Source: Amblyomma americanum (Eukaryota > Arthropoda > Arachnida > Ixodida > Ixodidae). From it: a stretch of DNA of 64,000 nt. Each line of letters starts with the position of its first letter. Within the stretch, counting starts at the first letter, position 1. The notes under the pieces are model-generated. The model was given only the letters and a program-made list of their open reading frames with translations. It made no database searches and had not been told where the DNA came from. The translations under genes were made by a program, and so were the position numbers. Positions 1 to 10,865 of the stretch are shown here, piece after piece. The DNA lies in the NCBI RefSeq assembly GCF_052857255.1, contig NC_135498.1, positions 87,368,639 to 87,432,638 on the forward strand. Reading direction: 5' to 3'.

Positions 1-2206
1 GGAAGGGAAGGTACGTACGTCACGCAGTGGAGGGCATAAAATATTCACAGGGCTCCTAATTGCATTAAACGGCAATGCGTTAGCATTAGAGGCTCTTGGT
101 GCCTCTACATCGCGTTTTGGGTCGTTTATGTGTGTCGATGTCACTTGTGCATGGTGGCATATCCGGTCTGGTGAATTCTCTTCCAATAGGAATCATCTAG
201 TGTGATGACGTCACTTCCCTGCAGCCAATGAGAAAATTCGATGACCAGTGACACATTTTTTTTTTCGGATAAGACACCTGTGCGCGGCGTCGCATTGCTG
301 CGGCTAAAGATTCGCCTTTACGCTACTCACATTCTTGATTCACTGAAAGCTGACTGAGATGTGTGCAGTCTTGCTACATTAATGAGGCTCCCGCAATTTT
401 GATCGAGGCAATTCCTTGTTGTTGTACCGCTGCACAAACGTGTTTCGATTCCTTGCAACACAGGGTAAATTGAATTATGTATGTATAGACATAAACCAAT
501 GCATCTGCCTCTCCTATTGGAGCACTAATCTTAAAGGCCTCATTTCCTTCTTCTGGAGGGCGCCAAAAAGTTGAGCTTAACTTGGGAACGCTGCGCAAGA
601 AAGTGTCAATGCATGCAGACGTCCGCCGGTGGTGCCAAGCCTGTTAAAACGCTGGACTCGTCACACGCAAGTTTTGTGGCTGCTGCAGATGCCTATACAA
701 GCTTTATGTATTCGTTAAAGTGAAGCACGCACGTAAGCCGTTGTTCATTCAATGGTTAGAGGTTTATTTCAGGCAAAAGAATCATCTGAGGTGACACGTC
801 AAAAGGCATACATCCAGAATATAAGCCATTTCATCAAGTGAAGGACGCCACTGTAACAAATATTGTGCCTCCAAAGGTCATTCTTCCCCATTCTTGATAT
901 CTACTTCAAGAGTTTAAACATTTTTCTGCTTGCACAGAGTGGAACCATTGCAGGCATCAGGTATCAACCATTATGGACAGGGCACTCCGAAAGATGTCGC
1001 TCACAGGCAATCCAAGATTTGATTCTAAGTCTGAGCGAATGTTCTTGCGCTTGCGGACGTGTGTCGCAGTGCAGCCTTCATGGCGTTGCCTGTTGCATGG
1101 GCCGTGTTTAAAAGTGCAGATTTGTTTCTTAAAACCGACCCTCTTCGTCACTTTCTGCTCAGAGAAGCTGGTGGTCTTGAGCTTTGAAAAGGCGATCACT
1201 GAAAATTGCAACTTAGACGACCGATTCCTTTCTTTGTGAGCGAGAAACGATGCGTGTCACTACCTTTAATTCATTCTTATCGGGTCATCCGCTGCTTGCA
1301 ACAACACGTGCTCTTCATAACGCAGGAGATTACAAGTGAACGCATTCTGAGGTCCTCCATTCACATTCAAAATTTATTGGACCTACGAAACTTTACTCGG
1401 GACAGACTACAATGGCGAAGAGGCGATAGGTTGCGGAAAAAAAGACGGTATTTTGAAGTCAGGACAAGGCGGGATGAGCGCGAATTTGCAACTAAAGTTT
1501 ATTCGAAGATAGGCACTTCACTGTTATGAAGTCTGATAGATGTGTCACCGATGCAACCTGAGCTGTAGCATTTTTTTTTTCATAAAATACGCTTCGAGCA
1601 AGTTCTGCTTTTTTCTTTGCACTTCAAAACAAGTAAATAGACAACTAGTATTCTTACCATTATTAATAAATAACATTACAATAACATGGGTTATCAGGAG
1701 TATGCTGCTATTGACGCTATTTTAGATGTTCCTCCTTTGGCCCTATTCAAAGCTCGGCCTCTACCACTGTGCATTGAACTCGCAGCGTGGTGCTTAACTA
1801 TCGGTTGACATAGGGGTCAACACCCCGCTGAGGTCGCACGCGGAAGTTTGCCGACTTTGAAACTCGAGTTATAAATGAGGTTAAAGGCATATACATAGTA
1901 CAAATTTTGTGTAGGAAAGCCCTTTGAATGCGTAAGGGAAGTTTTCATCGCGTATGTGGCAAATATATAAGTGAAGGCACTTGAGGTCCACTATAAACTT
2001 GCAGAGTACGTTAAGTACAAGATAAAAACACAAGCTCCGAGAAGCAATATCAAGGGTAAAGAGTTTCCCTGACAGTATTCCAGTATTTTCATCACCAATG
2101 AAAACTCTTCTCTAGACGCTGCCGTAAACAGCAAAAAGATTCATAAGTACAGAAAGCTGAAATTGTAAATCAAAAGTTGCGACTTGAATGTCTTGAATGT
2201 AGAGAC
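1..2206. other. No recognisable gene
   Basis: I see no coding sequence, RNA gene or known repeat here. The open frames are short, overlap on both strands and carry no motif I recognise. Composition is mixed, with A/T-rich stretches near 1560-1700. Confidence 0.5.
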
Positions 2207-2835
2207 TCATGATTGTAGACTTAAAGGTAGAGACTCATGATAGTCATGATAGAAGGTTTTATCATGCACGCAAACGCGAAAAATTTTGGAGCGCAATGAC
2301 AGACACGATAAATCTACGATAGCCCTCATTATTGTTATGCTGGTTCCTTGGTTATAATTGGAATGAACAACTTGAATAGCATTATTTTCAACCATTTCAA
2401 CAGTATGAGCTAAAATATACTTAATAGAATCCCTGATGGAAGCAGCGTATTCAAGTTTCTGACACAGGGGAGTTTTATAAACAAGTTTAAATGGATTAGG
2501 AGCTTTGCTGTAATTAAGCCTTAAGTATTCTAACGTGCGATTGGCGTTGCTAGTAATTTATCACTGTTAGCATTCCAATTTAATGTGGAAGAAATGGTTA
2601 GGCCAAGACATCTGTATGATGACACGGACTGAAGCGGAGTGTAATTGAATGTGTGCACCGCTGTACAATCACCTTCTAAAGAGACACGCATTATTTTAGA
2701 CTTGTTAATGTTTAGTACCATATGCCGTTTGGCGCAACAAACATCAGTGTTACTTGAATGAGACTGCAGTATTAATATGTCATCATCAATAGGAACCTCG
2801 CGATAAATTGCATAGTGGTCAGGATGCAAGTGCAT
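2207..2835 (-). pseudogene. LINE reverse transcriptase C-terminal fragment (CR1/L2-like)
   Basis: On the minus strand the translation follows the end of a CR1/L2/Jockey-like reverse transcriptase. It opens at the catalytic box, where the expected F/Y-A-D-D is degenerate (reads like PDH before AIYREV). It continues through LNINKSK, then YRCLGLTIS..LNW, then LEYLRLNYSKAPNPFK and LEYAASIRD. The last part (ENNAIQVVHSNYN) matches the usual thumb region rich in 'VQNRAARFI'-type residues. Two open frames (2530-2835 and 2207-2395) are joined by readable sequence with small lesions. The fragment is 5' truncated and cannot be active. Clade assignment is by general resemblance only. Confidence 0.75.
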
Positions 2836-2963
2836 GCAGGAACAGACGCAACTCGCCGAATCCTTAGTATAAGAAACAAAATTTACCCAGCCGCAGCCAC
2901 AGCCGCAGGTTCAAGCGTGGGCCATTCCATGATTATTTTTTGTAGTGTTTTTTTCATTTCAAG

Positions 2964-3105
2964 TTTAATGCACCCGCACCATTGCGGCGACCTCCTGCGG
3001 GCCGGCCAGCGCATTAGCGGAGTGTGCAACGTGTTCCGCAATGCGGATGGTCGTTCTGGCCAGAAAGTGTACAGCGGCATGGGCACCGACGGTGGAGGCT
3101 GGACG
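2964..3105 (+). CDS. Fibrinogen-related domain, first exon of the domain (ixoderin/tachylectin-5-like)
   Basis: This exon encodes the start of a fibrinogen C-terminal domain, as found in tick ixoderins and horseshoe-crab tachylectin-5, which are secreted lectins of innate immunity. The residues HHCGDLLRAGQRISGV and TDGGGWT are the family signature around the first disulphide cysteine and the GGGWT turn. A pyrimidine-rich stretch ending in AG (2962-2963) precedes it, and a good donor, GTGAGT at 3106-3111, follows directly after the GGGWT codons. The usual V-Y-C-D-M reads V-Y-S-G-M here, so a conserved cysteine and an aspartate are missing; this suggests a decaying copy. The next recognisable exons on this strand are at 8988-9321 and 14174-14445. 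A middle exon was looked for and not found. Confidence 0.72.
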
Positions 3106-4111
3106 GTGAGTGCGCTAGAAATCTGACCCGCATCATACACCTTCCGTACCAGTCCCCTTTTAGTGCAGTGTAACAGAGGCTAAGCATACGGACTTTCTGT
3201 TTTGCGGTACGCTGAGCGCGTTGCCTCCTGCAAACGCTAATCAGCGTCTGTGCATTGTGCACAATGACCACACGGAAGGCGATCGCCTATTTTCATCGAG
3301 GACGCAGTTGGATTGAACGCGATACGGCATAAATTAGCATCCTTTTTCTAGTGGGCGGAAAGCGTGATTTTCTCGCTGTTTGCCAACAATGCCGTGAGCA
3401 TTAATAAATTGCTTCGCATTAAACACCACGCAATTCCAGCGTTATCCTTATTAATTTTCCAAATGCGCTCTCGGTTTCAATACTCCACCTCCGGCGCCGG
3501 TTCCACATTTCGCAAAAAAGAACGGTTACGGTAAACTTGAGAGCCGCGAAACTTTATTATTCGGGTGCCTAGTCACGTTCTCACCCTGGAACTTCGATTG
3601 TTCTAGTCCGAAACGCCACCAGTCGCAAGAGTCACACACCTCCTGCACCACTCTTAAAAGTGCGGCAGGGAGCACTGACCATGGAAGAAAATAGCAAATT
3701 AGAAGACACTTTTAGTGACTTCTCATCATATCATGCTGAAGGCCTCAACAAAGGTTAGAAGCTTCACTATCCATCCTTCAGGAATGTGCATTTCATAATG
3801 TTTTTGCCAGCTACAAACCTATGGACGCAAGTAAAAGTTCTTCTAAATAAGAGTTCTTCTAAAAAAAGTTCTTCTAAAAATATACTGCAATTTCGACTTC
3901 GTACAAGCCCTGGCGCTGTGTTACAGAAATTTAATCCTTCAACTTTACGGAAAAAGTTGGTGTAAAACTAAGAAACCATTCAACAGCAATTTGTATAATC
4001 AATTCTTAGTAACCAGTAGGAAAGATTCAAGGTTATGTACACTCAGATAGCCATATTGGAATGCAGTTCAATAGAACATAAACTTGATGGGAATAACGCG
4101 CTACATAAAAC
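3106..4111 (+). other. Probable intron or intergenic DNA, nothing recognised
   Basis: It follows the splice donor of the fibrinogen exon. I see no domain, repeat family or RNA gene. Short purine-rich tandem pieces occur near 3838-3885 (repeated ttcttctaaa units). Confidence 0.45.
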
Positions 4112-5315
4112 GACAACTGAAACAACGGACACAGGACAAGCGCGCATTGAGATTTATTCTCGTACGAGGGCACATAAATACATCAATCAGGAATGGCACA
4201 GTTTAAATTACTGGCGGCATTTCATTTTGTTGCTGATTTCCTGCTTTGTTTCCCTTTTGCGTTTGCAAACCAATTGTCACTAGGCAGTATATTAGACGTT
4301 GTCGCAGAGATTTTCGCCGGGATGGAATTTACGTTCGAGCTGCCAAAGAACTCTGTGATTAGATTGTTGGACATAGAGATAAAAGGAGGTGGGAAGCACA
4401 CGTCTTGGACGTACTTGACGTAAACAGGAAAAATCTTTTTAAGTTATCATTCTGCGCACTCTAAGTTGGTGAAAAGGAGTTTAGCAAGCTACAGTTTGGC
4501 GCAGTGTCTTGAAAATTAGTGTTGTGATGAGGTAGAGTGCCGCATCAAGAGGTAAGTTGATAGGCTAGGAATACGTATGTACCCTGACACGCTAATAACA
4601 TCTGTGGTTCAAAAGAACCTACAAAAGCTACTGGATAGCAAAATACCACAAAAAGGGCATACAGAGCAGGCCACTGGATTGATTGTCATTCCCTATGTAC
4701 ATAATGTTTCACACGGCTTAAAGGAAGTAGCAAACAGATGTGATGTTCCCCTGGTGTTTTCCGTACCCCGGGAAATAGTGAGCCTTTGTCATGAAATGAA
4801 TAAATCGAAGAAAAAAGTTGCTAACACATGTGGTATCGCACACAAAGAAAAGTTCGTAGAATGTGTTAACGGTATAGTCCACAAAATTTCCTACTCATGC
4901 GGCAGTAGTTACATAGGTCAATCAGGCAGATGTGTAAACACAAGGCTAAAAGAGCACAGCAATAACCTAAGAAAAATAACGAATCCTGGAATCCTTGGCC
5001 CATTTCGCAAATCACAAATCTTCAGCTTAATTTGAACGGACTACAATTTTAGCTCGTGCAAGGGACAAGAAAGAAAGAGAAATAAAAGAAGCCTGTGACA
5101 TACGGGAGGCCGGTGAAGACGAGTGCATAAGCACATCCTCGGTGTTGTTATCAAGTGGGGTGTTAGAACTAATCAAGAAACGAAGGAGCCTGCGACACAG
5201 CCGTTGGCAATCAATTGATTGTTTTGAGCATATGCATGAAATGTATTTACAGGCCTTCGCACCAGAATAAATCTCAGCTTGTTAGTGCGCGGTTGTCCTC
5301 TGCCCGTCGCTTCAG
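4112..5315 (+). mobile_element. Penelope-like element, 5' truncated, with inverted terminal segments
   Basis: This is a decayed Penelope-like retroelement: a reverse transcriptase followed by a GIY-YIG endonuclease. Residual RT is read from about 4210: the catalytic FVDD box reads FVAD, followed by a region ending RLLDIEI, then SAHSKLVKRSLA near 4455-4490 with stop codons. The endonuclease part is at 4577-5035 (next entry). The left end (4112-4183) is an imperfect inverted copy of the right end (5241-5315), the foldback arrangement typical of Penelope insertions. An AATAAA-type signal is near 5270. The aspartate change, stops and truncation make it inactive. Confidence 0.8.
4577..5035 (+). 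pseudogene. Penelope GIY-YIG endonuclease domain remnant
   Basis: This open frame of 152 codons holds the region between RT and endonuclease (IPYVHNVSHGLKEVANRCDV, VPLVFSVPREIV) and then the GIY-YIG module: GIVHKISYSCGSSYIGQSGRCVNTRLKEH with upstream paired cysteines. These are the hallmark residues of Penelope C-termini. The frame breaks shortly after the module, in the part that should contain the last catalytic glutamate; some of it is recognisable in another frame up to about 5180. The product would nick target DNA if intact; here it is a relic. Confidence 0.8.
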
Positions 5316-5385
5316 TGGTCCTTTTTGAAGCGAAAAGCTTCACTACGCCATCTTTTCGGGCCGTCAGCTAAGCCGCAAGATTGAC

Positions 5386-5605
5386 CTTGGATGTTGCTAG
5401 TGGTCACGGTGGCCGCAAGTTTCACTTTTAATGTACGTAAAGGTCAAACCATTAGTATAACTGGTGGTAGTCAGGTTCGACACATGACGTCAGCTACAGC
5501 AGCGACACCAGCGGCTGTTACACCAACCATCTCAACTTTGACCTTTGATTTTTGACATTGACCTTTAACATTGTACCTTTGACCTTGACCATTTCCCTTG
5601 ACCTG
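5386..5605 (+). repeat. Cluster of TGACC(T/C) motifs, degenerate simple-sequence region
   Basis: About six copies of TGACC or TTGACCT occur here, the densest in 5540-5603, where units such as tttgaccttgacc follow one another. The complement, AGGTCA, is the core half-site of nuclear receptors, but the arrangement looks like a decayed simple repeat, and no gene start is visible next to it. Confidence 0.35.
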
Positions 5606-7340
5606 CGGTCGAGCGGGAAAGCGTCTGCCGGCATCTAATGAGCAGGTCATGAAAGTGGGTTTTGCAAAAACGTACGCCGGTGCGCTTTGATGCGTTCAGC
5701 CGAACGCAATAGGTGTGATCGATGCGACGCCTGACGTGGAGACCGACACCTGAACCGCGCCCTTAAGAGAATGAAAATGAAATAAACATTAGTTCTAAGG
5801 AAAGCAAATTACGCCTGTCTCACTTATCCCATTGGAAACCCGAACCGCGCCGTAAAGGTGCACTAAAGAGGAATCTGAAATCGTCTTTTTACCGCGGGAA
5901 CTCTACCTACACGTGCCGGGCATTCTTTGAAATTTCGAATTATTGTCCTCTGCGGCTGATTGCTCTAATTAAATCGGATTAAACGTCCTGGCTCCCGCCA
6001 TTTTATTTTTTAACTCAACGCGGTAGGCAGGAGGAGTCAACCAACCAACACGTACAACTAACTAGCCCACATTGCTGCCTTGCTTGCCTTGATAACATAA
6101 AGATTGCAAACTAGAGGCCATAACTATAGCAACATGGAGAAAAAGCAACCGGAAACCATAAGTTAAGCAACAAAAAAATTCATCAACATTATTTTATATT
6201 TTTTAAGAGGGGTTGCGCAGAATTTCAATGTAATGGATAGCGTCGAAATTCTTTAGTACGCTGTTTATTGGGTGTTATTCGCTCTATTTTTTTTTCAGCA
6301 ATTTCCCTCGGCTCGTTGGTCTGCATGTTCGTGCGATCACGCAATATTCACCTTGAAAGGACTCAAATTTAGAATATTAAGTTTAACTCGATTGAGGAAT
6401 CATGTTGAGGATGTAACGGAGTCCCTTGTGATGGGAGGATATAACTTAAAATAAGCAGTGATGTCCACGAGTAAACATTTTCTTGACGTCTCAGGTCCCA
6501 GCAAGTGGGCCTTGTTCAGAAGAAAGACATCATATTTATAGATTCAGATCAGGCCTGAGTAACTACCGCAAATCGTGTACGTAGATCAGTTTTGAATTTC
6601 TGTCGTTTCGATTCAACGGGTTTGATGTGGTCTGCATGATTAGAAATTCCAGGCCGCCATTTGAACAGGACCCCCGTGCAGAGATCTAAAGTGTCCAGGA
6701 ACTTTGTTTTTTTTTCAGGTCGGCGGAACTGTTTTTTTTTTTACATACTGAAGAATCAGTGCCCCAAGGTCGCAAGTATATCATTTCGACTGCAAAAGCA
6801 CAGCTTAGGTAAACAAAGAAATGTCGTAGAAGCGCAATGCTTGTAGAAATCTCTCTCAAGGGTTTCCCTAATTGTGCTTTGTCAAGAGAACCCTTTGCTG
6901 GCCAGGATTTGCTGATCGCGTTTACGGTGAACACTATTGCTAACGGAACTGACCAAATCAGAACAGCACTGTTGCAATGCAAGAGTGCTGGCAACTTTTC
7001 TTTTTTCTTTGTTTTCTACCGTATCACTCCCCTCTATAATGCCCTCTGGGCCAAGAGAGTAACTTAAATCCATCAATAAATGAAAAATAAATACATAAAT
7101 AAATAAAACATAGATCCAGAAACCCAGAGCAAGCCAAGTCTAAGGTCTACGAATCATTCGCACTCTTTCCACATTGCGTGCTCGAGACTTACAGTGGTAT
7201 TCTTGCCAGCCCCAGTGAAGTGAGCACAGACTCATGACACTGAGCAAAATATCTGCATTCGAGTTATGTTGAGCATGGGCCTGGGGCAGGCACCCAAACA
7301 CTGGAAACTCTTCGACGGTGAGAAGGGGGCTTAACGAGTG
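5606..7340. other. No recognisable gene; likely old repeat DNA
   Basis: The region contains several polyT/polyA runs (6284-6295, 6708-6740) and an A/T-rich simple stretch at 7075-7110 (aaataaata units). Open frames overlap on both strands without motifs. I cannot assign a function. Confidence 0.4.
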
Positions 7341-7354
7341 CACCCTAAACCAAC

Positions 7355-7645
7355 ATGGAGTCCAGAACGTCCCAGTACGTGTCCCCCGGTGCAAACTCCC
7401 AACGGTCTTTCTCTTCTAGCTCGCTGGGCAGCGAAGACGATGAAAAATATTCAATAAGTTACAAACGCCGTGTTTGCCTGCAGCACGACCAGGTAGACCA
7501 CCTACACAACCTCGACCTATTACGGCAGTTTAAGCTGAAGCCGGACCGCTGCCACAGGAGTGCAGAATTGTTACGTCGCCTGCAGCTCGGAGTGGCGTTT
7601 AAAGAGAAGTTTTCATATCTAACTGAGATAGCACTGGTTGCGTAA
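7355..7645 (+). CDS. Hypothetical protein, 96 codons, unrecognised
   Basis: The start ATG has a favourable context (accaacATGG). The N-terminus is serine-rich (MESRTSQYVSPG, RSFSSSSLGSEDDEK), followed by a charged helical part (LDLLRQFKLKPDRC, RSAELLRRLQLGVAFKEKF). Third codon positions are rich in G/C, which is unlike neighbouring intergenic DNA and suggests real coding history. The last codons and the stop coincide with the beginning of a tRNA-derived SINE (from about 7626), so the true 3' end may have been replaced by that insertion. An in-phase-looking stretch after the SINE (about 7930-8060, with residues such as LVELNAEALSGEPDELALFEQQVG) could be related. It may be a host exon or part of an unknown element. 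I recognise no family. Confidence 0.35.
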   Translation: MESRTSQYVSPGANSQRSFSSSSLGSEDDEKYSISYKRRVCLQHDQVDHLHNLDLLRQFKLKPDRCHRSAELLRRLQLGVAFKEKFSYLTEIALVA

Positions 7646-7900
7646 AGGCAGAGCATGCGCCTCGCGTTCAGGAGGACCACGGTTTGAATCGCGGTGCCGC
7701 CGCAGTTCTTCACAGGAGAAAAAGAGCAGCTCTAAAGCCGAGGTAATTGAACATTCAAGCCTGGGGTGTGGCATAATTACGGCGCCAGATTCGAACACAC
7801 CCGCCCACCAGAAAAGGATTTGGATACCCTCGAGAAGCACGTGGCCATCAGCTCCTATTGAAACACACCAACTAGCTCTCGGTCTTCAGTCTGCAGTGGC
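7626..7900 (+). repeat. tRNA-derived SINE
   Basis: A pol III-type promoter is visible: an A-box-like segment (tagcactggttgcgtaaagg, then cagagcatgcg) about 40 bases upstream of a B box (ggtttgaatcgc at about 7681-7692). The body continues with gccgccgcag and a non-tRNA tail. The 3' boundary is uncertain. Confidence 0.6.
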
Positions 7901-8070
7901 TGGAGAGCAAAGTGAACACGTGACGCAACGGGGAAGGCTAAGAATATTTCCATCAGGACGGACCGCTATTGGACGCTGAACCTGGTAGAGTTAAACGCCG
8001 AAGCCTTATCCGGAGAGCCTGACGAACTAGCACTGTTCGAGCAACAAGTCGGCCAAACCTTTAGGCACGC

Positions 8071-8278
8071 TTAAAGGAAACTGAAGATGTTTTCGAATTC
8101 AATGAGTTTAAAACGGCCGAATGCGTGAAAAAATGCTGGTAAAGCCTGCGAAATCGTTTTTACCTAGCATTTGTTCGGCGATTACACCGCCATTTCAATT
8201 GCTAGGGAAAAACGATTTCGCCACCATCACCTCAAAGCCAGCGTAAGTCTCCATGGCGCTTTTTTCCTGTTTCCTTAA
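8071..8278. mobile_element. MITE-like foldback element
   Basis: The ends are short inverted repeats: TTAAAGGAAAC at 8071 and GTTTCCTTAA ending at 8278. Inside, 8148-8169 is the reverse complement of 8200-8221 with a single mismatch over 22 bases, giving a central hairpin. No coding capacity is present. I could not define a target duplication. Confidence 0.4.
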
Positions 8279-8987
8279 CGGCAGCCCTCCTAGTACACAC
8301 TCATGACACGGAAGGAAGACGAAAAATACTATTTTTCTTCCAATTAAAACATTCTATTCGGCTGGCACTTTCTGACACCTGCAATGCAAATATAGACTTC
8401 CCGTGTAGTCCCTCCATCCCCTCCAGGTAATCTTTAGCATATTTACTTCGCTTTGTCATGCCTTATTATGCCATATCTGTTAACTGCTAATGTTCGGACT
8501 TAATGAAATGCTTTTTATTCATATATATAACGATTGTGGCCCCGACGTCCCACATAACACATGTCAAGGATTTAAAAATGTACCTCTGCAAGGCAGGTGA
8601 CCGCAAGTTAAGCCATATTCGTGGACGTCCAGTGGAGAAAACTCTCGTTTTAAAGCGGATTTAATTTATAAAGCGGCTTTTTTTTCTTTATAAAAGCAAT
8701 CTTTCACCTTCATTAAATAACTGTTTGGGAGAAAAGCGTGCAATACCGTCTGCTTTTTCCTGTAATCCCTTAATGTACCGCCAGTTAATCCGCCACTTTG
8801 AAGCGAAAAGTAGAACTGAATGTTTTTCTGTGTCCTTGCGCCCGTACTCAGCCGTATAACAGTTACTAAAGCAGCTGTCTCTTTCCAGTGGTTTCTAGAA
8901 ACAGTGTCGGTTATCGGAGCTTTTCGCTCGTCATAAGTCGCGCGGTAACCTGAACCCCTTCGCAATGAGTGGGATGCAACACGCCGG

Positions 8988-9155
8988 AAACCGTGCGTTG
9001 CACAAGCTGACATCGAGCAGCGAGACCACGTCTCTTGCGTGGTACTGCTGAACACGAGAGAAAACAGAGCTTCGGTCGCCTACGCAAGCGTACGGGTTTA
9101 CAGCGAGGCTGAGCAGTTCAAGCTGCACACTGACAGGTTTCTGGGACCTGGAGGT
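8988..9155 (+). pseudogene. Fibrinogen-domain exon, first of two tandem copies
   Basis: This is the middle part of a fibrinogen-related domain. One frame gives GNRALHKLTSSSETTSL, matching the family's 'WLGNdxlHxLT' region. After one base of slippage the next frame gives VVLLNTRENRASVAYASVRV and then YSEAEQFKLHTDRFLGPG, matching the family's 'YAxFxVxSEaexYxLhvxxFxG' segment. So a single-base deletion near 9045 breaks the reading frame. The unit is 168 bp and is repeated immediately (9156-9323). At its end, GGAG followed by GTAAAC also forms a splice donor. The acceptor of this exon is not evident. Confidence 0.7.
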
Positions 9156-9321
9156 AAACCGTGCGTTGCACAAGCTGACATCGAGCAGTGAGACCACGTC
9201 TCTTGCGTGGTACTGCTGAACACGAGAGAAAACAGAGCTTCGGTCGCCTACGCAAGCGTACGGGTTTACAGCGAGGCTGAGCAGTTCAAGCTGCACACTG
9301 ACAGGTTTCTGGGACCTGGAG
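9156..9321 (+). pseudogene. Fibrinogen-domain exon, second tandem copy
   Basis: It is identical to the preceding 168 bp except for one base (C at 9021, T at 9189). It carries the same frame-breaking lesion, so the duplication came after the lesion or was homogenised. The exon ends in phase 1 at CCTGGAG with a GT donor at 9322 (gtgatg). This phase fits the acceptor of the terminal exon at 14174: joining them would continue the domain through GGWDSLSY. That supports one plus-strand gene remnant spanning 9-14.4 kb. Confidence 0.7.
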
Positions 9322-9789
9322 GTGATGCATATTCCTATCGGCATTTATGTGTCGGCAATCTGGGCACCGTTCCGCTATGCTCAGTAATCCAGCTAATTTT
9401 AGCCAATATTTAAAAACCCCTCAACCTCAACCATGTTGAACTTCAACCATGTTGTGACCATTGTGTGTAGTACGGCAGAGTACTCCTATATTTTGTTCAA
9501 AATAATAATAAATAACTTGACAAACTGAACTTAGCAGCTATTCCGTAACTGAAGAATCTTCTTATGTTAAATTATAAAGCATCTCAAAAAACAGCTAATT
9601 CACTAGTTTTTATTTTCGTACATGCATATAGAACAGATACAGCTCTTCCTCGACAAAAAAGAAGTTGGTGGAATATGAAAAAAACCTTGCGAGCTCATAC
9701 GCTCGAGCGCCGCGACAGCACTGCTCTCAAAGTTGGAATTCATGAACGAAGTCGCGCTGGATGGTGCGGTAAATGTGACGGATGCAAAA

Positions 9790-9931
9790 AAGTAATGTTT
9801 AATGGTATATGGGGATTAGCGTCCCAAGGCGACTCCGACAATTAGGGGCGTCTTAGTGAAGGTCTGCGAATAACTTCGATCACGTGGAGTTCTGTAACGT
9901 GCACTGACATCACTCAGTACTCAGACATCAG
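9790..9931 (-). repeat. tRNA-SINE (second family), 3' part
   Basis: Read on the minus strand it contains the body motif around gtgcactgacatc/gatgtcagtgcac and the ccacgtgatcgaagttattc segment, then ends in a GGGACGCTAA-type tail complementary to 'ggattagcgtccc'. The tRNA head is missing. It directly abuts a plus-oriented SINE end at 9932-9992. Confidence 0.55.
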
Positions 9932-9992
9932 ACAGATACTGCGCCATTTCCTTTCCCCCGGAAAACCAATTATTATTATTATTATTCTACAG
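9932..9992 (+). repeat. SINE 3' end (Ruka-type family)
   Basis: The sequence gacagatactgcgccatttc followed by ctttcccccggaaaaccaatt and (ATT)n is the 3' end of the common SINE of this window. Confidence 0.65.
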
Positions 9993-10334
9993 CCCGACAA
10001 ACAGTGCGCCCGACCGACGACTAGGCTGCTGTATAATGTTTCGGCCTGCATATCGCGACCGTTTTGCCGCCAGCATACACTTATTTTTTCCTCGTCGTCG
10101 CACCCGTGGCCCCAGTTCGTAATGCCTAAACTAAGTGCAGGGATTCTCTAATGATGCCCAATCAGTCATCAAATTTATTATGTGTCCGGCGACAGGCCAA
10201 GCTCGGACATGCACTCCTGTTTTGTCACTCTCACTGTCAGTCAGCCCTTAATGGTGATGATCTCTTACTCCAGCATGGTCCTGGATCGCAGTTCTGTAGC
10301 AAAGCTACTAACGACAATTATGTGACTACAAGTG

Positions 10335-10575
10335 TTCTAAAACAAAAAAAAAGACGCAAAAGACGCCTGTGTGATGTGCGATGTCAGCGCACGTTAGAGA
10401 TACTCAGGTGATCGAAATTGTTCTGGAGGCCTCCACTACGGCGGCGCTTTCTTCCTTTCTTCTTTCACTCACTCCTTTATTCCTTCTTTTACGGCGCGCT
10501 TCGGATGTCCACCGAAGATATGTGAGACAGTTACTGCGTCATTTCCTTTCGTCAAAAACAAATTTTTATTTTTTC
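10335..10575 (+). repeat. tRNA-derived SINE (Ruka-type), body and 3' end
   Basis: It has the family body: gatgtgcgatgtcagcgcacg, a gatcgaaattgttc segment, cctccactacggcg, a pyrimidine-rich middle, and the terminal gagacagttactgcgtcatttc. The tRNA-like head is lost. Divergence is moderate. Confidence 0.7.
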
Positions 10576-10865
10576 ATTCTTCTGTTGCGAAATTACACTT
10601 TTCTCTAAACAGCTCTATAAGAAGACTGGCCGTTCCAAATTCTCTTTTCTGCTCAATCAAAAAACTAAAGGAGAGGGCACAGTTTTCTTTAATTCTTAAG
10701 AGTGATTGTTTATGCAATTATTCTAGACGCGCGATCACTGGCACTTTTCATGCATTGTAGCGCCCATTATCGCACTAAGTGTCCGGCATTGGGGTCTGAA
10801 GCCGTGATTGGCAGAAGTAGGGAAGCAGAAAGGAAGACGGGAGGTGAGAGAGAGAGAAGAGGACC

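Larger units (their letters stand above)
8988..9323 (+). repeat. 168-bp tandem duplication (two units)
   Basis: Units 8988-9155 and 9156-9323 match at 167 of 168 positions. The near identity shows a recent duplication. Confidence 0.92.
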
